A stretch of DNA of 64,000 nucleotides, taken from Bacillus alkalisoli (GTDB taxonomy: Bacteria; Bacillota; Bacilli; Bacillales; Bacillaceae_I). Location of the stretch: NCBI RefSeq assembly GCF_002797415.1, contig NZ_KZ454944.1, positions 1,816,665 through 1,880,664 on the forward strand, written 5' to 3'. Positions within the stretch are counted from its first letter, which is position 1. Each line of letters starts with the position of its first letter. The position numbers and the translations under genes are program-made. Positions 17,171 to 25,132 of this stretch are shown piece after piece. The notes under the pieces were generated by a model that saw nothing but the letters and a program-made list of their open reading frames with translations, did not search any database and had not been told where the DNA came from.

Positions 17171-17557
17171 TTCGGGAATTTGTTGTTGCTAGTATTCTCT
17201 TTTGACAGCTACATCAATCGACAAGATAATTGTTCTATTCAATTAATGGAGGGGAAATACGATCTGATACTTACTATTAAATAACATAAAAATAGTGAAT
17301 ACAGTTTAAATTTAAGATATAAAGGAGAACACAGAAATAATTGGACGTAGATAGGCGAAAAAAATTATTTATTTTGCTTGCGTTATTAATCATTGGCAAG
17401 TTGTACGTAGTAACAATTATTACACTTGATATAAATCAACCACCGAGAAATATAGTGGTATATACAAAAATAGAACATGGTAAACAAATCTTTGAAAATA
17501 TTCATGTTAATCTTATAAACAAAATAAAATATAACTCTTTTGGAGGAGAAACTTTAA

Positions 17558-18358
17558 TTGGACACAGCTTTGATTATGGAATATGGATGGGTACTTCTAA
17601 TTCTAATTGGAATAGAGGGGATATTAGCCGCAGATAATGCGCTAGTAATAGCAACAATGGTGAAACATTTGCCAAAAGAACAAAGAAAAAAAGCATTGAT
17701 TTATGGATTAGCTGGTGCATTTCTATTCCGCTTCAGTTCTTTGTTCATTATTTCCTACCTAATTCATATATGGCAAATTCAAGCAATAGGAGCGGCTTAC
17801 TTAATTGGTATTGCAGTTTACCACTTAATGAAAAAGCATGTGTTAAAAAAATATTTAAATAAAAAAGCAAAAGAGTCAAAAGGATCTGGCTTTTGGCTTA
17901 CAGTATTAAAAGTAGAGTTAGCTGACATTGCATTTGCTGTTGACGCTATACTTGTTGCTGTTGCATTAGCAGCTACGCTTCCAACAACGAACTTACCTCA
18001 AATAGGAGGACTAGACGGCGGGCATTTTGCTATCGTTTTAGCTGGTGGAATCATAGGGTTATTAATTATGAGATTTGCTGCCAGTAAGTTTGTAGATTTA
18101 CTCGATAAAAGACCAGGTTTGGAAACAACCGCTTATGTAGTAGTAGCATGGGTTGGAGTGAAACTAGCAGTGTATGCTTTATCCCACCCCGAACTATCCA
18201 TCATTTCACAAGATTTTGCTAAGAGTATAACGTGGAAAGTAATCTTCTGGACTACGCTTTTAGTAATAGGAGTAGCTGGGTGGATTTTTTCCAAGGATTC
18301 AAAAGCTATAGCTAGTACTAATGTGAATCAAGATGTTGCACAACCAACACGCCTATAA
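17558..18358 (+). CDS. ykoY: TerC/YkoY family membrane protein (Mn export)
   Basis: A 266-residue protein with about seven membrane segments. Typical TerC motifs carry the metal-binding acidic residues: EGILAADNALVIATMVKHLPKEQRKKALIYGLAGAF and KVELADIAFAVDAILVAVAL. The pattern is closest to B. subtilis YkoY, which acts with the Mn exporter system to protect against excess manganese, including metalation of exported proteins. I chose TTG because GGAGGAG lies 10 bp upstream and the N-terminus then aligns with the family (LIMEYGWVLL). Control is by the yybP-ykoY riboswitch upstream. Confidence 0.93.
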   Translation: MDTALIMEYGWVLLILIGIEGILAADNALVIATMVKHLPKEQRKKALIYGLAGAFLFRFSSLFIISYLIHIWQIQAIGAAYLIGIAVYHLMKKHVLKKYLNKKAKESKGSGFWLTVLKVELADIAFAVDAILVAVALAATLPTTNLPQIGGLDGGHFAIVLAGGIIGLLIMRFAASKFVDLLDKRPGLETTAYVVVAWVGVKLAVYALSHPELSIISQDFAKSITWKVIFWTTLLVIGVAGWIFSKDSKAIASTNVNQDVAQPTRL

Positions 18359-18418
18359 AGGTTGACCAACTAATAAGGGACTTTAATTTTTTGGTGAACT
18401 TGAAATAAAACATATAAA

Positions 18419-18460
18419 TTACCCCGGAATCATAAAGACTGGTTCTGGGGTATATTTTAT
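18419..18460. terminator. Terminator after terC, bidirectional
   Basis: TACCCCGGAATC and GGTTCTGGGGTA form the stem, and TATTTTAT follows. It is shared with the convergent DUF3231 gene. Confidence 0.75.
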
Positions 18461-18512
18461 AATACCGAAAAGGTAGTGAAAAAAATCACTACTTAAAGTT
18501 TTACAAATTTAG

Positions 18513-19520
18513 TTAACTTTTTAAGTTTTTATTCTTTAAAGCTTTACGATTTGTTGCGGTAGGTGGCTGTTCTAGCCATCCATTTTTAATCATAATATTG
18601 GCTCCGTCTTCCCCATATTTTAAGACTTCCATGAATAATCTTGAATAATGTAAGCCAATATCTCGCCTAGGACTTGTACCAATACTAGTTCCATAATGAC
18701 TTGTACTAGCAGCAGTCAAGGCGGCAGAATGGAACATTATTAATTTATCAGAGAAGGTAAAGTCTGTGGATTCAGTAGCAAGTGAGTTCCAAACCATTGG
18801 AGTTGGTATACCAGATTCACTTAATATCGAACCAAATACTTCAACATGTTTAGAAGCAATTTGAATTCCTTTTGATAAAAATTCTTTTACATCTTTGTCT
18901 TGAGCAACCTGTTGAAACCCTGTTAATAAGGTACGTCCTAAATCATTACGCTCAATGTTGAAGGATAAATTCATAATCTCCACTGAAGTTAATGGTCTTC
19001 TAGCTCCTAACCAACCTGTAAGAAAGCTCTTTTCTGTAACAAAATCTACTTTTGTTGGTATATTAATTTGTGGTGGTCTTACAAAAAGCCCCTTTTCTAA
19101 CAAAACGTCAACAGTTTTGTCATATAGTAGGGAAGTACTTTGAATGGCTTTGATATAGAAGTTACGTACATCTTTACGAGCAGCGTTTCCAAGGGCTAGG
19201 CTGTATCCATTTCCACCAATAAAGGCCATACCTTTAAGATAATAAAGATAAAATTCATCTGAATACAATCTTGAAGCATTTTTATTAACATCCTGTTTAT
19301 GAAAACCAACAGGTATTTGGAACTTATTTTTTTCAAATAGATCAGTCAAAAAAAGCAGATGGTCTTGCGAGATATTTAGCGCAAATTGTAATAGACCTTT
19401 AACATCATTATTTTCTACATTCAATAAAAAATATTGGAGAACACAGTTTGCCATACTATCGTTAATATAGGTTCCCCATAGATGAGCGATTTCTGAAGTA
19501 GATAGCTTTATATCCATCAT
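18513..19520 (-). CDS. DUF3231 family protein (two repeat modules)
   Basis: A ~336-residue soluble helical protein. It contains two related halves of about 165 residues: each has an LSTSEIAHLWGTY- or LTSVEIMNLSF-like start, a region like FLLNVENNDVKGLLQFALNIS or LTGFQQVAQDKDVKEFLSKG, and an FYLYYLKGMA/DKLIMFHSAAL helix. These are typical of DUF3231, a ferritin-like helical family of Bacillus with spore-associated paralogues and no known enzyme activity. I start it at ATG 19520, with GGAGGG 6 bp upstream; 19517 is also possible. An earlier in-frame codon at 19544 lacks a ribosome site. Confidence 0.85.
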   Translation of the reverse strand: MMDIKLSTSEIAHLWGTYINDSMANCVLQYFLLNVENNDVKGLLQFALNISQDHLLFLTDLFEKNKFQIPVGFHKQDVNKNASRLYSDEFYLYYLKGMAFIGGNGYSLALGNAARKDVRNFYIKAIQSTSLLYDKTVDVLLEKGLFVRPPQINIPTKVDFVTEKSFLTGWLGARRPLTSVEIMNLSFNIERNDLGRTLLTGFQQVAQDKDVKEFLSKGIQIASKHVEVFGSILSESGIPTPMVWNSLATESTDFTFSDKLIMFHSAALTAASTSHYGTSIGTSPRRDIGLHYSRLFMEVLKYGEDGANIMIKNGWLEQPPTATNRKALKNKNLKS

Positions 19521-19667
19521 AACTTCCCTCCAAATTTTGGTCATTATGTATTATGGACATATAATTAAAATTTATTAAATTTTTTGCGTGTATAAGAAAC
19601 GATACTATTAAAGATTCGATAGGCACTTTTTGTTTTCTAAAGAACGTTTGATTGGGCATATAAGCTA

Positions 19668-19701
19668 AGCGAACAGTGATTTAAGCTGTTCGCTAATTTT
19701 T
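19668..19701 (+). terminator. Intrinsic terminator (orphan)
   Basis: AGCGAACAG pairs with CTGTTCGCT and is followed by AATTTTTT. A near-identical hairpin occurs at 26229. No intact plus-strand gene precedes it, so it may have come with a lost gene. Confidence 0.75.
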
Positions 19702-19791
19702 TATAAAGTCTTTATTTAAATCATTGACTTTAGTGCGTATACTCATATAGTCATATATAACCATATAACAAATATGGAGGTGAGGTACCCA

Positions 19792-19968
19792 TTGAGTAAA
19801 ACTTCAGATGAAAAAAGCCAATATTTATTCAAATAAAAGAAGTGATTGAAAGTCAGATTCTTAACAATCAACTAAAAGCGCATGACCAAATTCCATCAAC
19901 GAATCAGCTTGTTCAGTTTTATAAGGTGAACCACATTACTGTAGCGAAAGGAATTAATCTCCTATTCT
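19792..19968 (+). pseudogene. GntR (YtrA-type) regulator, N-terminal fragment with frameshift
   Basis: A TTG start follows GGAGGTGAGG, and the first codons give MSKTSDEKS. After a frameshift the sequence reads IQIKEVIESQILNNQLKAHDQIPSTNQLVQFYKVNHITVAKGINLL, which is the winged-helix of a YtrA-like GntR regulator. The rest of the gene is missing, and a rearranged DUF2200 copy follows. An intact-looking promoter (TTGACT, 16 bp, TATAGT) with the repeated CATATAG/CATATA motif typical of self-controlled ytr operons remains upstream. Confidence 0.8.
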
Positions 19969-20240
19969 CTGCTTTCGCAACATAATGCGGTTAATCACTT
20001 GCGAAACTCATTGTATAAATCTTATGTTTGGTCACGAAACTTGCCCCCTATGTAGTTAACTTCATAGTTGGCTCTTCAATGTCTTCCACTCGCACACCAC
20101 AGACAACACCTTTAATTAACTCTCTCGAAGGATTAAGTTGAGGTGCTTCTTCAAAAAATGATTCAAAGGATGTTTGCTTTTCCAATTTTAGTACGAAAAA
20201 TAGTAGAGTTCAAACGAACTAAAGTTGAAAACGAGTAAAA
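19966..20240 (-). pseudogene. Rearranged second copy of the DUF2200 locus
   Basis: Segments nearly identical to 14002-14450 occur here out of order. 19966-20050 matches the gene start (GCGAAACTCATTGTATAAAT..), 20052-20190 matches the middle (CTTCATAGTTGGCTCTTCAA..), and 20187-20240 matches the upstream region (AGTACGAAAAATAGTAGAGT..). The fusion joints destroy the frame. It is direct evidence of duplication followed by deletion. Confidence 0.85.
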
Positions 20241-20324
20241 TTGTATATGTTTAATCTACCACAAAAACAATATAATCGATTTTTGGTAAGAAATTCGGAT
20301 AGGAATTTGAATGGTTATTTGTTT

Positions 20325-20482
20325 ATCGGCGCTTTTTTTGGTTTTATCGGCGAAAATTTGTATTCTACCGGCGATTTTTCGGGTTCTATCAGCGAAAACT
20401 TAAGCATTAATCGGCGAATACGTAACTCCAATCAGCGATTAGCCAGGTTTATCGGTAATAGAACTAATTTATCGGCGCATTT
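20325..20482. repeat. Tandem array of ATCGGCG monomers, period ~20.9 bp
   Basis: ATCGGCG or a close variant (ACCGGCG, ATCAGCG, ATCGGTA) starts at 20325, 20346, 20367, 20388, 20410, 20431, 20451 and 20471. The mean step is 20.9 bp. The spacers are T-rich and differ from one another. A small open frame across it (20241-20486) is an artefact. Confidence 0.9.
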
Positions 20483-20741
20483 TTGAAAATGGACCAGTCC
20501 CAGCATGATAAATTTTTAACGCTCTTGGGGTCTGGACCTTTCACCAACAATAACTACCGAATTTCAATGTGAATCTTGATGTCTTTTGTCTCTAGTTATG
20601 ATAAATGAAACATAGTTTTAGTTAATCTATCTAAAACTCAAGTAATGTGATTGAAATCTACCATCGCAAGTTTTAAAGTTGTAATTAACTAAGATAACTT
20701 TTTAGGGTAAGAGAGGTTTTTAGATAATTAGTATAAGTCGA

Positions 20742-20894
20742 AATCAAAACTGTCCGTGTGGTAGCGGGAGGGAAAAAATATAAAAAATGTTGTATGAAAA
20801 AAGAAGATGTAGTATATCCAAGCGGTACTAAGAAAATAACCGTGAAAGCAACAGCAACTGTTAGCACAGTAAGGAGAAATCTTAAACTACTATG
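20742..20894 (+). pseudogene. SEC-C zinc-motif fragment, frameshifted
   Basis: One frame reads NQNCPCGSGR. After one extra G in the AGGGAAAAAA run, the next frame reads KYKKCCMKKEDVVYPSG, together giving the SEC-C metal-binding motif CPCGSG-x-KYKKCC. The open frame from ATG 20793 runs 33 codons and its TGA overlaps the ATG of the next gene (ATGA). The N-terminus is missing, because stops occur just upstream. Confidence 0.65.
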
Positions 20895-21266
20895 AAGAAG
20901 CGAAACAAAGGTAAAAGTAAGAAGAAGGAATTTTGGGGACTGCTAAAAGACGTACGTATGAAAAAAGGAAAAGAATGGATTGAAACGTATCAAGGAAAAA
21001 ACATTATAACAAGTTATTCGAAAACGTTCGGTCTTAATCTAAAAAATTCGAAGAAAGAACTCCAAATGCTTGGAGCCAAAATTAGTCAAGAAGAAGAAAA
21101 GTATGTTACTAGAATTATGAAAGAAAAGAAGCAAGCTAAATTAAGAAAAAAAGAGAAAAAAAGAAACGAAGCTCTAAAAGAATTAATTGAATCTGATGAA
21201 ACTTTTGCATTCATAGCAGGATGTACAGAAGGTGGAGCGCCTTTTGGAATTACGCATGAAGAATGA
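20892..21266 (+). CDS. Small lysine-rich protein of unknown function
   Basis: I do not recognise a family. The 124 residues are very basic at the start (MKKRNKGKSKKKEFW) and in a predicted coiled helix (MKEKKQAKLRKKEKKRNEALKELIE). The end is FAFIAGCTEGGAPFGITHEE, a close that I associate with small Bacillus proteins. Its ATG overlaps the stop of a SEC-C remnant, so it may once have been translationally coupled. No good ribosome site is visible besides GGAG about 18 bases upstream. Confidence 0.5.
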   Translation: MKKRNKGKSKKKEFWGLLKDVRMKKGKEWIETYQGKNIITSYSKTFGLNLKNSKKELQMLGAKISQEEEKYVTRIMKEKKQAKLRKKEKKRNEALKELIESDETFAFIAGCTEGGAPFGITHEE

Positions 21267-21357
21267 GAAAAAATAGACAACTAAGGTTGATTGAGCTGTA
21301 GGATGGGCTCAAAGTTTCAAATTTGAATAAGGTCTGCTAGTATTCGACAAAATTCGG

Positions 21358-21388
21358 GTGGTGCCTGGCACCTGGCACCTGGCACTTT
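21358..21388. repeat. Short triplicated GGTGCCTGGCACC palindrome
   Basis: GGTGCC-TGGCACC-TGGCACC-TGGCAC repeats a 7-bp unit and is self-complementary. The sequence between 21267 and 21615 otherwise holds only repeat debris and a gene fragment. Confidence 0.6.
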
Positions 21389-21413
21389 AATTTTTTAACT
21401 AGGAGGGACCTAG

Positions 21414-21457
21414 ATGGCAGATACTATTTTAACGATTATTCTATTGTTTCCGCTGAC
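21414..21457 (+). pseudogene. Start fragment of the small membrane gene at 7855
   Basis: After AGGAGGGACC, an ATG opens MADTILTIILLFPL. The DNA from ACGATTATTCTATTGT matches the decayed gene at 7855-8096. The fragment then merges into a hairpin-like repeat (ACCTCAAGCGTC). Confidence 0.5.
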
Positions 21458-21615
21458 CTCAAGCGTCATAAGATTGGTGTCAGGGCTGGCTCCAAGTCTC
21501 GAGTCTTAATATTGTATTTAAAATAGAACTAATATATTATGAAATTTATAGTAAAATTTAACTATTTCCCGAGTAAATATAACATTTTATCAACATGAGT
21601 GAGAGGTCGAGTATA

Positions 21616-22449
21616 GTGAATATGGTTCTAAGACGAAATAATGTAACAATCGCTGGAAAAGGGGAGCAGGCTATTATCTTTGCACCTGGATTTGGTTGTG
21701 ATCAAAATATGTGGAGGTTTGTGGCACCAGCTTTTGAGAGTAATTATAAGGTAATTCTTTTTGATTATGTTGGTTCAGGAAAGTCGGATTATGAAGCATA
21801 CAGTTCTAATAAATATCGTGAATTACACGGTTATGCACAAGATGTTCTGGAGATATGTACAACATTGGAGTTGAATAAAGTTATTTTTATTGGACATTCA
21901 GTTGGATCTGTTATTGGTATGCTTGCATCGATTCAAAAACCTGAATTATTTCAAAGGTTAATCATGATTGGCCCATCTCCTTGTTATTTAAACGACCCAC
22001 CTGAATACATAGGTGGATTTGAAAAGGAAGATCTTGAAGGATTAATCAATATGATGGAATTAAACTATATAGGATGGTCTAATTATCTTTCCAACCTGGT
22101 GATGAAAAATCCTGATCGGCCGGAGCTTTCTGCTGAATTAGAAGAAAGTTTCTGTACGACAAATCCTGTAGTTGCACGTGAATTTGCAATAGCAACGTTC
22201 TTTTCTGACTATAGAAGTTTATTACCGGCTGTGAAGGTTCCTTCGTTAATTTTGCAATGTTCGGATGACGACGTTGCGCCAATAGAGGTTGAACATTATA
22301 TCAAATTAAATATGCCAAACAGTGAACTCCGCCTAATGAAAGCTACTGGACATTGTCCTCATATGAGTCATCCAGATGAGACGATACAGTTAATAAAGGA
22401 ATATATTACTACTACCGGGAAAACCAATAATCAAGAGGTAGGTTCATAG
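21616..22449 (+). CDS. rsbQ: Alpha/beta hydrolase RsbQ
   Basis: A ~277-residue protein that follows B. subtilis RsbQ closely along its length: [55 protein letters not shown] with the nucleophile Ser, [31 protein letters not shown] with the Asp, and [16 protein letters not shown] with the His. RsbQ supplies an unknown small hydrophobic signal to the PAS domain of its partner. I use the GTG at 21616 because GAGAGG lies 9 bp upstream; ATG at 21595 has no ribosome site. The stop is 2 bp before the next gene. The usual partner RsbP (a PP2C phosphatase) is replaced here by a PAS-GGDEF protein. Confidence 0.93.
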   Translation: MNMVLRRNNVTIAGKGEQAIIFAPGFGCDQNMWRFVAPAFESNYKVILFDYVGSGKSDYEAYSSNKYRELHGYAQDVLEICTTLELNKVIFIGHSVGSVIGMLASIQKPELFQRLIMIGPSPCYLNDPPEYIGGFEKEDLEGLINMMELNYIGWSNYLSNLVMKNPDRPELSAELEESFCTTNPVVAREFAIATFFSDYRSLLPAVKVPSLILQCSDDDVAPIEVEHYIKLNMPNSELRLMKATGHCPHMSHPDETIQLIKEYITTTGKTNNQEVGS

Positions 22450-22451
22450 AT

Positions 22452-23429
22452 ATGGACGAAAAGTTGAACTATGCTCCATGCGGCTATTTGACACTTTCCG
22501 ATAACGGTACGATTTTATGTATAAATCAAACTTTGCTTACAATACTTAACTACGATATCGAAGAGGTGCAAGAGGAACATGTTAATCTTATATTAACAAA
22601 ACCTAGTCGAATAATTTTCCAAATTTACTTTTTTCCTAGGATGAAAGTAGAAGAAAAAGTAGAAGAAATGCACATTACATTAAAATTAAAAAACGGTCAA
22701 AATCTGCCTGTTCTTCTTAATGGGGTGCGTATAAAACGAGATGGTTTGATTATAAATGATTGTATCCTATTTCCGATGAAACAACGGTATGAGCATGAAA
22801 AAGTAATTTTAGCTGCAAAAAAAGATGCGGAAGAAAGTGAAAAAAAGAAAGTACAGGCAATTTCTGAACTTGAAAAAGTGAAAATCGAGTTAGAATACAA
22901 ACAAAAGGAATTGTTAGAATTAAATAGAAAATTACAACGATTAGCTGTGACTGACGAATTAACTGGGTTATTTAATCGGAGGAGTTACAAAGAAGCATTA
23001 TATAAGAACCTATCATTGTTTAAAGAAACATCTATTCTATTTTCACTTCTCTTAATTGACATTGACTATTTTAAAAGGATCAATGACAATTTTGGTCACT
23101 TAGTAGGGGATCAAATTCTTCAAAAGTTTGCGAACCTACTAAAGCATGAGTTAAGAGAAGATGATTTTGCTGCCCGTTATGGCGGAGAGGAGTTTACATT
23201 GATTCTCCCAAATACAAATATCAATGAATCCATCATTGTTGCAGAACGGATCCGAAAAAGTATAGAAACCGCAGAGTGGACAATCCCTTCTGTCACAGTC
23301 AGCATTGGGGTGGCAACTACTAGGAAGGGGGATACGAAAAAATCAATTCAATCTAGAGCTGATGCAGCGTTATATGCATCAAAACATAAAGGTCGAAACA
23401 AGATCACACATGCTTCACAAATGGTGTGA
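22452..23429 (+). CDS. PAS-GGDEF diguanylate cyclase coupled to rsbQ
   Basis: A 325-residue cytosolic protein. An N-terminal PAS domain (YLTLSDNGTILCINQTLLTILNYDIEEV) is similar to that of RsbP. A coiled coil at about 105-165 (KKDAEESEKKKVQAISELEKVKIELEYKQKELLEL) follows, then a complete GGDEF domain (DELTGLFNRRSYKEAL, LLIDIDYFKRINDNFGHLVGD, RYGGEEFTLILP near residue 243). The intact GGEEF signature predicts cyclic di-GMP synthesis. The gene begins 2 bp after rsbQ, so the two are translationally linked. I infer that the RsbQ-made signal controls c-di-GMP here instead of SigB. The toxin-antitoxin remnant at the 3' side acts as a likely terminator. Confidence 0.92.
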   Translation: MDEKLNYAPCGYLTLSDNGTILCINQTLLTILNYDIEEVQEEHVNLILTKPSRIIFQIYFFPRMKVEEKVEEMHITLKLKNGQNLPVLLNGVRIKRDGLIINDCILFPMKQRYEHEKVILAAKKDAEESEKKKVQAISELEKVKIELEYKQKELLELNRKLQRLAVTDELTGLFNRRSYKEALYKNLSLFKETSILFSLLLIDIDYFKRINDNFGHLVGDQILQKFANLLKHELREDDFAARYGGEEFTLILPNTNINESIIVAERIRKSIETAEWTIPSVTVSIGVATTRKGDTKKSIQSRADAALYASKHKGRNKITHASQMV

Positions 23430-23469
23430 TCACGTTGGTAGTTCTAATTGTAACTATCATGAAAAAAAA

Positions 23470-23585
23470 CAACCCACCCTTGAGCGTGAGAAGCTTAATG
23501 AGGGTGGATTATCTCCTTATTTGCTGACTCCCTTGAAGAGAACCTGCTATTGTATGGACCGTATGGTGTTAGCGCACCAGCGGTC
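23470..23585 (-). ncRNA. Solo type I antitoxin-like RNA gene (copy E)
   Basis: A minus-strand unit like those at 38790, 42549, 43120 and 44298: a TATACT -10 (23592-23597 on the complement), the stem GACCGCTGGTG/..CACCATACGGTC, the conserved CAGGTTCTCTTCAAGGGAGT, and a terminator made by CCACCCT and AGGGTGG. The toxin gene is gone, but the plus-strand bases before it (CTAATTGTAACTATCATGAA) match the last toxin codons. Confidence 0.55.
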
Positions 23586-23702
23586 TTTTTTAGTATATGC
23601 TTGTTTATATACTTATTATAACCATTTTTAAGGCTAGATAAAACCATAACGTTTTGTGCTTCTGCGAGACCTTGTAAAAGAATATTATGTTGTTCAACAT
23701 CA

Positions 23703-23765
23703 AAAGGCCACCTTGATGCATCAACAGTGAATCGCAGTGTCAGACCCCTCGGTGCATTCCCCATC
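23703..23765. repeat. Dispersed repeat, GTGTCTGACCCC family, copy 5
   Basis: CCACCTTGATGCATCAACAG, TGAATCGCAGTGTCAGACCCC and TCGGTGCATT match the consensus closely. It supplies the stop for the frameshifted tail of the minus-strand HTH gene. Confidence 0.75.
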
Positions 23766-23874
23766 TTCCAACATCTTCGCAAACACGTCAAACATAAACT
23801 TATGATAATTTTCTTTCCTTTTTTCCACAATAAAGTTCGCATACAATGTATTGTAAAAATAGCCCGCAAATGAC
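23721..23874 (-). pseudogene. Displaced C-terminal part of the HTH protein
   Basis: After the frameshift at the A-rich run near 23887, the minus strand reads IHKSFAGYFYNTLYANFIVEKRKENYHKFMFDVFAKMLEDGE and ends with CTEGSDTAIHC inside the dispersed repeat. The tail is the natural end of the gene at 23875-24606, one base out of frame. Confidence 0.7.
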
Positions 23875-24606
23875 TTATGAATCTTTTTGTTTTTTTGCAT
23901 AAAAAATAGATACTTTCAACGATTGAACAACTGTAGGGATAAGTTCCTCTAATGGACGATCAAAATGTATTTTGTTATAGGCAGTATTAACACGACCCCA
24001 TAGGGAAAATATTTCAACTGCAGTAAAAAATGGATCAGCAACCTTCACAAATTCCGGATGGATAAAACTAGGTAAGTAGCTGCTATCAATATATTCAGTA
24101 GGATCTTTCTTTAAATTTTTCTTATCCAAAAGGGAAGAAAATAGGGGATTGACCGATTTTCCCTTTTTATCGTAAATAGGTTTTTTATTCTCACAGAGTG
24201 AATCTAGTTTCTTACTAGTTTTATTAGGGTGGTCACCTGCCTGGTCATGATAGGTGGACACTTTGGTTGAAAAAAAAGGCACAATGACTAGCAAATTGAC
24301 ACCTTGCTTGCCATTCTCCCGGAAAGTATGTATTTTCTTTAGGATACCAAGCTCGACTAATTTCGAAATAGAACGTGTTACCGTTCGTAAACTAATATTC
24401 AATGCATTTGCGATCGTTTCGTTTTTGGAAAAAGAGACACCAATTACTTTACAAGAATGTTTGGCAATATACCGAACGACTTCAATGGCCGCATTCGACA
24501 ATGATGATTTGTACGTATATAAAAACCTCCGCACCACCTCGTTCATTTCTTTCAAACTAGCAAAACTTTGATAGCTTTTGATATTTTCAAAAGTGAACGT
24601 TTCCAT
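23875..24606 (-). CDS. Helix-turn-helix DNA-binding protein, C-terminally frameshifted
   Basis: A 243-residue open frame. Residues 55-110 form a winged helix (VIGVSFSKNETIANALNISLRTVTRSISKLVELGILKKIHTFRENGKQGVNLLVI), as in replication-initiator-like and plasmid-type HTH proteins of Bacillus. A variable polar linker and a second helical domain follow (FVKVADPFFTAVEIFSLWGRVNTAYNK). The frame stops early after KKQKDS because one base is missing in an A-rich run near 23887; the expected end lies in the next frame. It could be a real lesion, a sequencing error in a homopolymer, or slippage-tolerant. The function is unknown. Confidence 0.7.
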   Translation of the reverse strand: METFTFENIKSYQSFASLKEMNEVVRRFLYTYKSSLSNAAIEVVRYIAKHSCKVIGVSFSKNETIANALNISLRTVTRSISKLVELGILKKIHTFRENGKQGVNLLVIVPFFSTKVSTYHDQAGDHPNKTSKKLDSLCENKKPIYDKKGKSVNPLFSSLLDKKNLKKDPTEYIDSSYLPSFIHPEFVKVADPFFTAVEIFSLWGRVNTAYNKIHFDRPLEELIPTVVQSLKVSIFYAKKQKDS

Positions 24607-24845
24607 ACTAAAACTGCTCCTTTTCTATGTAGTTTTACAAAGATTTTAATAAAAGAGCATGAACAAGCAAAAATAGTAAACGACGCATATCCAGAAGGGA
24701 AAGAAGGGTAAACGCAACGTTTCCTTAAGGAAAACGATAAGTTTACTAGAACTATTTTAGGGAGAATGATTATTTTAGTTAAAAATGTGTCACAAACGTT
24801 ACGAAGCTTATAAATGACAAACAACGAATAGCCCAATTTCCATTG

Positions 24846-25132
24846 GAGGTGACAAAAATGAATCAAACGATGTAATAGCATTTGGCTATGATGAAGCGTA
24901 CAACAAAGAGACATTTCTTCCTGGAGGTCATGTTAGGTATGAGTTTGGGAAGGTACCAGACAATAAAAATGGGGATATTCGAGTTGCATATAATCAGGAA
25001 GTGTTTAGTGCAGCTGCCATAACAGATAACAAACCGATGCTTTCTGAAATACTAGCTGCCAAACAACTCTTATTGGATAAAGAGATTGCAAGAGCAGAGA
25101 GGAAAGAATGGCTAGAATACATTGGAAATTTT
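24846..25132 (+). pseudogene. DUF2207 protein, middle fragment out of frame
   Basis: One frame reads NDVIAFGYDEAYNKETFLPGGHVRYEFGKVPD and EVFSAAAITDNKPMLSEILAAKQLLLDKEIARAERKEWLEYIGNF, which fits the end of the extracellular part of a DUF2207 protein. It has no start codon and ends inside the next open frame, so at least one frameshift separates them. The DNA CCATTGGAGGTGACAAAAAT just before it recurs at 32238. From 24607 to 24845 only short broken coding traces are seen. Confidence 0.55.

Noticed and set aside
17341-17637. 98-residue protein upstream of terC
   Set aside because: It overlaps terC by 80 bp in another frame, its last third has no protein-like character, and GGAG is 14 bases from its TTG. 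A short leader peptide cannot be fully excluded.
20241-20486. 81-residue protein across the ATCGGCG array
   Set aside because: The sequence (NRFLVRN, FIGENLYS..) arises from repeat monomers, and no ribosome site precedes it.
23305-23631. 108-residue protein overlapping the end of the GGDEF gene
   Set aside because: It runs through the GGDEF end and the toxin-antitoxin remnant in an unrelated frame.
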